Below, piece after piece: positions 58,843 through 64,000 of a stretch of 64,000 nucleotides of DNA. The DNA is taken from contig NZ_CP071091.1 in assembly GCF_017301635.1 (NCBI RefSeq), positions 3,050,001 through 3,114,000 on the forward strand, given 5' to 3'. A model generated the notes under the pieces. The model made no database searches and was not told where the DNA came from. It saw nothing but the letters and a program-made list of their open reading frames with translations. The position numbers and the translations under genes were made by a program. Origin of the DNA: Myxococcus landrumus (GTDB lineage Bacteria; Myxococcota; Myxococcia; Myxococcales; Myxococcaceae). Numbering within the stretch: the first letter of the stretch is position 1; each line of letters opens with the position of its first letter.

Positions 58843-59661
58843 ATGAGTATCCAGCCAGCGTTTCTACAGGGGCTGAAACCCACACTGCATATTTCGCATC
58901 GTGGCGGGGCGGCGCTGGCACCCGAGAACACGATGGAAGCCTTCCGCCGAGCGGTGGAAGTCTTCCAGACAGACATGCTGGAGCTGGATGTTCACGTGAC
59001 GCAGGACGGCGAAGTCGTCGTGGCTCACGATGACACCCTCGAGCGCTGCACGGATGGAACAGGGCCGCTGGCGCGATACACGCTCGCGGAGCTTCAGAAG
59101 CTGGACGCCGGGTATGGTTTTACACCAGATGACGGCCGCACCTTCCCGTTCCGCGGCCAAGGCATCCGCATCCCCACGCTGCGTGAGGTGTTGCGCGCCT
59201 TCCCTTCCCTGCGACTCAACGTGGAGCTCAAGCCAGACGTGCCCGGCCACGAGGACGTGTTCGCTCGCCTGCTCGAAACCGAGGGGGCGGTGGAGCGCGT
59301 CTGCATCGGCAGCGAGCTGGACACGGTGGGAGAGCGACTCGTCGCGAGGCTGCCTCACGCCTGTCATTTCTATCCGCGCGATGCGCTCGCCAGCTTCGTC
59401 ATCGGCTTGCGCAATGGCGAGTCCCCCCCCGAGGACCCTCGCTTCACGGTGCTCGACATGCCGCTGTACTTCGGCGAGCTGCGACTGGTGGATGCGCAGT
59501 TCCTGCGCGCGTGCGCCGCGCGTGGGAAGTGGGTCAACGTCTGGACGGTGGATGACCCACGAGAGATGCAGCAGCTCATCGGGGAAGGCGTCGGCGGCAT
59601 CATGACCGACAGGCCGGACCTGCTGAGGCAACGAATGGACGCAACCACCAAGCCGGGTTAA
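58843..59661 (+). CDS. Glycerophosphodiester phosphodiesterase
   Basis: 272 residues from the ATG at 58843 (GAGGAA five bases upstream). The family's catalytic set is present: ISHRGGAALAPENTMEAF (His and Glu), LELDVHVTQDGEVVVAHDDTLERCTDGTG (Glu, Asp, His), LNVELKPD (Glu) and VNVWTVDDPREM near the end. It hydrolyses glycerophosphodiesters such as glycerophosphocholine to sn-glycerol 3-phosphate plus alcohol. No signal peptide, so cytoplasmic. The deoxynucleoside kinase gene follows after 11 bases and a thioesterase after that, all on the plus strand, probably one operon. Confidence 0.9.
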   Translation: MSIQPAFLQGLKPTLHISHRGGAALAPENTMEAFRRAVEVFQTDMLELDVHVTQDGEVVVAHDDTLERCTDGTGPLARYTLAELQKLDAGYGFTPDDGRTFPFRGQGIRIPTLREVLRAFPSLRLNVELKPDVPGHEDVFARLLETEGAVERVCIGSELDTVGERLVARLPHACHFYPRDALASFVIGLRNGESPPEDPRFTVLDMPLYFGELRLVDAQFLRACAARGKWVNVWTVDDPREMQQLIGEGVGGIMTDRPDLLRQRMDATTKPG

Positions 59662-59672
59662 GCCCCGGTTCC

Positions 59673-60434
59673 ATGCCTCGTTCCACCCCGCGCCCGCCCT
59701 CCCCCTCGGCAGCCGCCCCCAAGTCCTCCAAAGCCAAAGCCGCCGCCGCCAGCCCCGAGGCCGCCGCGCCGCGCGCCCGCAACGTGGTGAAGACGAAGGT
59801 GAAGCCGCCCAAGGGCCGGCGCTTCGTGGCGCTTGCGGGCAACATCGGCGCGGGAAAGACGACGGCGGCGAAGATGCTCAGCCAGTCATTCGGCTACGAG
59901 CTGTTCGACGAGCCCGTCATCGACAACCGCTTCCTGCGTGACTACTACGCGGACATGTCGCGCTGGTCCTTCACGCTCCAGCTCGAGTTCCTCATCCGTC
60001 GCGTGGAGCACCACGAGCTCATCCACTCGTACCGCCGCAGCTGCGTGCAGGACCGCACGCTGTACGAGGACCCGGAGATTTTCGCCAAGTACCTCCACGG
60101 CCTGGGGCACCTGACCAACGCGGAGCTGGATTTGTATTACGAGTACTTCCAGCGCCTGTCGCGCCACATCATCCGCCCGGACAAGGTCATCTGCTTCGAG
60201 GTGGGAAGCGTGGACGTGCTGCTGGACCGCATCCGCTCGCGCGGCCGTGAGGAAGAGCGGGGCATCCGGCCGCAGTTCCTCCGAGGGCTCAACGGCTACT
60301 ACGCCTCCTTCCCCCAGGTGCTCCAGGAGAAGTACGGCGTGGAGTGTCTGGTGATGGACGTCTCCAAGCAGGACATCCGCCGCGGACGCGGACGCGAGGA
60401 GTTCCTGGACCGCGTCTCCACCTTCCTGGCATGA
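59673..60434 (+). CDS. Deoxynucleoside kinase (dNK/dGK family)
   Basis: 253 residues. A disordered Ala/Pro/Lys-rich leader (about 1-45) precedes the kinase. Motifs: ALAGNIGAGKTTAAKML (P-loop), LFDEPVIDNRFLRDYY (E and nearby residues binding the nucleoside), SCVQDRTLYEDPEIF (DRT in place of the common DRS), YFQRLSRHI, and RIRSRGREEERGI (LID). It phosphorylates deoxynucleosides for the dNTP pool; which base is favoured cannot be told (dA/dG kinases are closest). Cytoplasmic. Overlaps no gene; follows GDPD by 11 bases and precedes the thioesterase by 51 bases. Confidence 0.88.
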   Translation: MPRSTPRPPSPSAAAPKSSKAKAAAASPEAAAPRARNVVKTKVKPPKGRRFVALAGNIGAGKTTAAKMLSQSFGYELFDEPVIDNRFLRDYYADMSRWSFTLQLEFLIRRVEHHELIHSYRRSCVQDRTLYEDPEIFAKYLHGLGHLTNAELDLYYEYFQRLSRHIIRPDKVICFEVGSVDVLLDRIRSRGREEERGIRPQFLRGLNGYYASFPQVLQEKYGVECLVMDVSKQDIRRGRGREEFLDRVSTFLA

Positions 60435-60485
60435 GGCCCGGGGGCCCATGCACGAGGCCCCCAGTCCCAGGATGGAAGGTGTGAG

Positions 60486-61004
60486 ATGCAGGACATGACG
60501 CCCAAGCGAGCCAAGGACACGGAGGTGGTGATGACTCAGCTCATCCTCCCTCCGGATGCCAACAACCTGAACGCCGCGTTCGGCGGGAAGGTGATGCAGT
60601 GGATCGACATCTGCGGGGCGGTGGCCGCCCAGCGTCACTGCCGGCAGGTCGTCGTCACCGCGTCCATGGATGACCTGCACTTCCACGCCCCCATCAAGGT
60701 GGGCATGGTGGCGCTGCTGCACTCGCGCGTGCTGGCCGCCTTCCGCACCTCGATGGAGGTCGGCGTGACGGTGCACGCGGAGAATCCCCTCACCGGCGAG
60801 CGCACGCTCACCACCAGCGCGCTGCTCACCTTCGTGGCCATCGACAAGGACGGCCAGCGCGTCCAGGTGCCGCCGCTGCTGACGGAGACGGACACGGAGC
60901 GGGAAGCCTTCCAGGAAGCGCAGGAGCGGCGCGTGCAGCGCCTCGCGCGACAGAAGGCCAATCAATCCTGGCTGAAGGTGATGAACCCCATCGCCGGGGC
61001 CTGA
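60486..61004 (+). CDS. Acyl-CoA thioesterase, hotdog fold (YkhA/BACH-like)
   Basis: 172 residues. A short N-terminal tail, then the hotdog domain: MTQLILPPDANNLNAAFGG, VMQWIDICGAVAAQRH (the helix carrying the catalytic Asp in this family), VTASMDDLHFHAPIKVGM (beta strand and turn), LLTFVAIDKDGQRVQVPPL. Hydrolyses acyl-CoA, probably medium to long chain; CoA recycling. Cytoplasmic, likely hexamer or trimer of dimers. A short helical tail (QEAQERRVQRLARQKANQS) ends the protein. Last gene of the GDPD-dNK-thioesterase cluster; convergent with the Fe-S gene ending at 61089 (84-base gap). Confidence 0.87.
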   Translation: MQDMTPKRAKDTEVVMTQLILPPDANNLNAAFGGKVMQWIDICGAVAAQRHCRQVVVTASMDDLHFHAPIKVGMVALLHSRVLAAFRTSMEVGVTVHAENPLTGERTLTTSALLTFVAIDKDGQRVQVPPLLTETDTEREAFQEAQERRVQRLARQKANQSWLKVMNPIAGA

Positions 61005-61088
61005 GAAGGCCCGCTCGGCGGTGGAGAACGAGGGTGGAAGCCCCACCCTCGCCCCTCATTCAAACAAACCCGGCAGTACGGCTCAGGC

Positions 61089-61472
61089 TCAGGTCGTGAA
61101 CGACGTGCCGCAGCCGCACGACGACTTCGCGTTCGGGTTGTTGAACTTGAAGCCGGAGCCGGTGATGGCGGAGACGTAGTCGATCTCCGTGCCGCCCAGG
61201 TACTGGCCGCTCATGCCGTCGGTGGCGAGCTTCACGCCGTCCTGCTCCCAGACGATGTCGCCGGCCTTCGACTCCTTGACCAGGTTCAAGTCGTAGCCCA
61301 GGCCGCTGCAGCCGGCGGGGACGACGCGGATGGAGAAGAAGTAGCCCTCGAAGCCCTGGGCCTTGATGACCTCCTTCACCTGCCGCACGGCGGCCTCGGT
61401 CAAGCGGACAGCCACCTGCGGGGCGGCCTGGGGGGCCTGCGAGGTGTCGGGGGTCGTCGTCGTGGTATCCAT
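61089..61472 (-). CDS. A-type Fe-S carrier protein (ErpA/IscA/SufA)
   Basis: 127 residues from the ATG at 61472 (GAGGAGA about nine bases upstream). A Thr/Gln/Ala-rich N-terminal extension (about 20 residues) precedes the core. Three ligand cysteines: first in VVPAGCSGLGYDLNL, then two in SSCGCGTSF near the C terminus. It accepts iron-sulfur clusters and passes them to target enzymes. Which paralogue (ErpA, IscA or SufA) I cannot decide. Divergent from the rhodanese-MoeB gene; a functional link to sulfur transfer is plausible. Confidence 0.9.
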   Translation of the reverse strand: MDTTTTTPDTSQAPQAAPQVAVRLTEAAVRQVKEVIKAQGFEGYFFSIRVVPAGCSGLGYDLNLVKESKAGDIVWEQDGVKLATDGMSGQYLGGTEIDYVSAITGSGFKFNNPNAKSSCGCGTSFTT

Positions 61473-61606
61473 GTCGGCAGTATCTCCTCTCGAACCGCGC
61501 TTTATAACGCCCAGGGCCAGAAAATCCATGGGACCGGCTGCCCGGCCGCCCAGGAGTCATCATCCCTCGCGGCCTGGCACGAGTCCCCGGGTTATACCCC
61601 CGCCCC

Positions 61607-62773
61607 ATGGCCCCCACCTTCCGAGAGCTGCTGGCCGGAGTGAAGCAGGAGATTCGCGAAGTCACCGTGGATGAGGTGAAGCGCCTCCTGGACACCCGGG
61701 CCCGGGTGAAGCTCATCGATGTCCGGGAAGCGGACGAGTACGCGGGCGGAAGGCTCCCCGGCGCGCTGCACATCCCCCGGGGCTCCCTGGAGCTTCGCAT
61801 CGAGGAGCGCGCGGGCCGGGACGAGGAGCTCGTCGTCTACTGCGCGGGCGGGACACGCTCGGCGCTGGCGGCGAAGACGCTGAAGGAACTCGGGTACACC
61901 CGCGTCGCGTCCCTCGCCGGGGGCTACAACCGCTGGAGCGACGCGACCCTGCCCGTGGAGAAGCCCGTCGTCCTCACCGCCGAGCAGAAGGAGCGCTACC
62001 GCCGGCACCTCAGCCTCCCCGAGGTCGGCGAGGAGGGACAGGCGCGGCTCATGAAGGCCCGCGTGCTGCTGATGGGCGCGGGGGGCCTGGGTTCGCCCGC
62101 GGCGCTGTACCTGGCGGCGGCGGGCGTGGGGACGCTGGGCATCATCGACTCGGACGTGGTGGAGCTGAGCAACCTCCAGCGTCAGGTGCTGCACACCCAG
62201 GAGCGCCAGGGCCAGCCCAAGGTGGTCAGCGCGAAGGCCGCACTGGAAGCGCTCAACCCGGACGTCGACGTCATTGCCTTCCAGGAGCGGCTCACCTCGC
62301 ACAACGTCCTGCGCGTGCTGGAGGGCTTCGACCTGGTCATCGACGGCGGAGACAACTTCCCTACCCGCTACCTGCTCAACGACGCCTGCCTCATGCGCGG
62401 GCTGCCCAACATCCACGGCTCCGTCTTCCGCTTCGAGGGACAGGTGACCACCTTCGTCCCCGGCCAGGGCCCCTGCTACCGCTGCCTCTACCCCGCGCCT
62501 CCGCCTCCGGAGCTGGCCCCCTCCTGCGCCGAAGCCGGCGTGCTGGGGGTGCTGCCCGGAATCATCGGACTCCTCCAGGCCAACGAGGCCCTCAAGCTCA
62601 TCCTCGGCCGGGGTGAGTCCCTCGTCGGCCGGCTCCTCACCTTCGATGCCCTGGGCACCCGCTTCCAGGAGCTCAAGCTGCGCCGGGATTCCCAGTGCCC
62701 CGTCTGCGCGCCAGGCACGAAGGTGGAGCTCATCGACTACGAGCGCTTCTGCTCCACCTCCACCGCCGCCTGA
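61607..62773 (+). CDS. Rhodanese-MoeB/ThiF fusion adenylyltransferase
   Basis: 388 residues. Residues about 15-115 are a rhodanese domain with active site VVYCAGGTRSALAA and NDVREAD-type loop (KLIDVREADEYAGG). Residues about 130-385 are an E1-like MoeB/ThiF domain: RYRRHLSLPEVGEEGQARLM, LLMGAGGLGSPAALYLA (nucleotide loop), IIDSDVVELSNLQRQVLH, DGGDNFPTRYLLND (catalytic Asp), and two zinc pairs CYRC and CPVC. A Cys in APSCAEAGVLG occupies the position that forms the protein thiocarboxylate link in E1 proteins. It activates the C terminus of a sulfur carrier (MoaD or ThiS). Rhodanese precedes MoeB here; in MoeZ/MOCS3 it follows. A single-domain rhodanese follows after 6 bases. Confidence 0.9.
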   Translation: MAPTFRELLAGVKQEIREVTVDEVKRLLDTRARVKLIDVREADEYAGGRLPGALHIPRGSLELRIEERAGRDEELVVYCAGGTRSALAAKTLKELGYTRVASLAGGYNRWSDATLPVEKPVVLTAEQKERYRRHLSLPEVGEEGQARLMKARVLLMGAGGLGSPAALYLAAAGVGTLGIIDSDVVELSNLQRQVLHTQERQGQPKVVSAKAALEALNPDVDVIAFQERLTSHNVLRVLEGFDLVIDGGDNFPTRYLLNDACLMRGLPNIHGSVFRFEGQVTTFVPGQGPCYRCLYPAPPPPELAPSCAEAGVLGVLPGIIGLLQANEALKLILGRGESLVGRLLTFDALGTRFQELKLRRDSQCPVCAPGTKVELIDYERFCSTSTAA

Positions 62774-62779
62774 GTTCCC

Positions 62780-63112
62780 ATGCCCGTCCCTGAAATCACC
62801 CCCACCCGTCTCGCCGAGCTCCTCTCGGGCCCCGCCGAGTCCCGCCCCGCCCTGCTGGACGTGCGCTTCCCGAACGAGCACGCCTACGTCGCGCTGCCGG
62901 ACTCGGTGCTCATTCCCCTGCCGGAGCTGGACGAGCGCGCCGAGGAGCTGGAGGCCCTGCGAGGCCGCACAGTCGTTGTCTACTGCCACCACGGCGTGCG
63001 CAGCCTGAGCGGCGCCGCATACCTGATGTCCCTGGGGATGGAGGCCGTGTCGCTGCGAGGGGGCATCGACCTGTACTCGCTCCAGGTCGACCCCAAGCTG
63101 CCTCGCTACTGA
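62780..63112 (+). CDS. Single-domain rhodanese
   Basis: 110 residues. Rhodanese fold with VRFPNEHAYVALPDS strand-loop, then the active-site loop VVYCHHGVRSLSGAAYL (Cys within CxxGxR), and a closing GGIDLY helix turn. Transfers sulfane sulfur or senses it; may work with the preceding rhodanese-MoeB protein, whose stop is 6 bases upstream. Cytoplasmic. Its stop lies four bases from the stop of the convergent membrane-protein gene. Confidence 0.88.
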   Translation: MPVPEITPTRLAELLSGPAESRPALLDVRFPNEHAYVALPDSVLIPLPELDERAEELEALRGRTVVVYCHHGVRSLSGAAYLMSLGMEAVSLRGGIDLYSLQVDPKLPRY

Positions 63113-63115
63113 CCG

Positions 63116-64000
63116 CTAGCCGATGAAGGCGGACAGGTCCTGCGTGTCGCGGTTGACGGAGTTGGGCTTGATGTCGACCTCGAAGATGAACGGGTCCTTC
63201 AGCGGCCCCCCGCTCAGCTCGAGCTTGTGCTTGCCCTCCATCAGCTCGATTTTCAGGCCCTTGCTGCCACCCTGGCCCTGGTAGATGCCCACTTCCTGGC
63301 CGTTGCGGCGCACGGTGATGCCGCGCACGGTGTCCGGCTTGAGCAACAACTGGAGCTGGCCGCGGCGGAACTCGTGGGTGAGCACCTTGGCCTGACCGGG
63401 CTCGCCAAACGCCAGCGTGTCCGCGTCCTCCTTGTAGATGCCCTGCTGCTCGTTCTCCAGGATGAGCGTGTCCTGCAGGTGCGCCCCCGACACCAGCGTC
63501 AGCGGCGTCGGGCCCAGCTCGGTGACGAGGTTCGGACCGCCACAGCGCTCCGAGTGGCGCACCGACACCTTCACCCGCTCGTTGGTGTTGATGGTGAGCC
63601 GCACACCCTGCCCGTCCGAGGCGGTGGAGTTGAGCACCGCGAGGATGGGCTTGTGGAAGATGGCCACCACCGCGAGGAGCCCCACGATGAAGCCCAGGGT
63701 CGCGATGTTGCGCGTCGCCATGGTGCGGCGCGTGCGGCGCGAGTCATCCGAGATGGCCCGCTCGACCTCGTCCTCCGGGCGCACCGCGGGCGCGGCGGCC
63801 ATGGAGGCACGTGAGCGCGACGGCGGAGGCGGTGCCGGCATCTCCGCGCGGCTGGAGGTCCTGCGGCGCGGCGGAGCCTCGGGGACCGACACCTGGGACT
63901 GCATCCCCGTGCGGCGGCGAGGCGGCGGCGAGGGCTCCGGCGGAGGAAGCCGGGTCCTCTCGTCGTCCTCGTCGTCGTCGTCCATCCGCGTGCGCTCGTC
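63116..64000 (-). CDS. C-terminal part of a membrane-anchored protein (runs off window)
   Basis: The frame stays open through the window's last base; 289 residues plus the five-codon repeat-like DERTR before them are visible. The visible N-terminal part is disordered and repetitive (DDDDEDDERTR, PPRRRTG, PPRRRTS), much like the linkers of the Ser/Thr kinase at 54518. A membrane helix (TLGFIVGLLAVVAIFHKPIL) is followed by a beta-rich domain of about 170 residues, probably periplasmic, with PEGA-like strand patterns (RGITVRRNGQEVGIYQGQGG, LELSGGPLKDPFIFEVDIKP). Probably the tail of a Ser/Thr kinase or FHA-type signalling protein; the upstream domain must be read from the neighbouring sequence. 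Confidence 0.65.
   Translation of the reverse strand, partial: DERTRMDDDDEDDERTRLPPPEPSPPPRRRTGMQSQVSVPEAPPRRRTSSRAEMPAPPPPSRSRASMAAAPAVRPEDEVERAISDDSRRTRRTMATRNIATLGFIVGLLAVVAIFHKPILAVLNSTASDGQGVRLTINTNERVKVSVRHSERCGGPNLVTELGPTPLTLVSGAHLQDTLILENEQQGIYKEDADTLAFGEPGQAKVLTHEFRRGQLQLLLKPDTVRGITVRRNGQEVGIYQGQGGSKGLKIELMEGKHKLELSGGPLKDPFIFEVDIKPNSVNRDTQDLSAFIG

Overview
This window looks like chromosome of a myxobacterium, most likely Myxococcaceae (Myxococcus/Corallococcus/Pyxidicoccus type). The grounds are the very high G+C with long spurious antisense reading frames, a CdnL/CarD protein that agrees with the Myxococcus xanthus one as I remember it, three FHA-domain proteins and a Ser/Thr kinase with long low-complexity linkers, a giant hybrid histidine kinase, a PilZ protein, and many lipoproteins. 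I see no insertion sequence, prophage, CRISPR array, rRNA or tRNA; the region is ordinary, densely packed core and accessory chromosome.

Layout. 1-10.3 kb: 5' end of cysS (minus), an FHA/TPR membrane protein, a small membrane protein, cdnL with a strong terminator, comEC with a small downstream gene, a CBM9-like lipoprotein, an LppP/LprE-like exported protein, a DUF2071 protein, a tail-anchored FHA protein and a PH-like membrane protein. 10.3-20.2 kb: minus-strand block addB-addA-purA-TPR protein; addA and addB overlap by 4 bp and purA follows 12 bp later. 20.4-23.7 kb: a membrane J-like protein translationally coupled to an HscC-type Hsp70. 23.7-34.4 kb: acetyltransferase, acidic-repeat FHA protein, thioredoxin-MORN-like fusion, PAP2 phosphatase, a Dbr1-like phosphoesterase, an ASH-repeat/VWA lipoprotein and an EamA transporter. 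34.6-40.9 kb: uvrA, then two convergent POT-family transporters. 41.1-47.2 kb: a three-gene unit with 4-bp overlaps (receiver-like/PilZ/GNAT protein, SAM methyltransferase, V4R-like double hybrid kinase). 47.6-54.4 kb: nadA, zinc-ribbon protein, methyltransferase, a small exported Cys-rich protein, a polytopic membrane protein, an unknown protein and a SprT/YgjP-like metalloprotease. 54.5-64 kb: Ser/Thr kinase with repeat linker, Cys-containing lipoprotein, GDPD-deoxynucleoside kinase-thioesterase cluster, A-type Fe-S protein, rhodanese-MoeB fusion, single rhodanese, and the C-terminal part of another membrane-anchored protein.

How genes work together. AddAB (end resection), UvrA (excision repair) and ComEC (DNA uptake) supply DNA metabolism. 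The J-like protein and HscC form a dedicated chaperone pair. The PilZ-GNAT/methyltransferase/kinase unit has the look of a c-di-GMP-responsive signalling or modification system and is the best candidate for something undescribed. The most specific anomaly is AddA: the nuclease motif reads AYK instead of DYK, the same position whose Asp-to-Ala change inactivates RecB nuclease, while AddB keeps an intact motif. All functions are from reading motifs by eye; no database search was possible.
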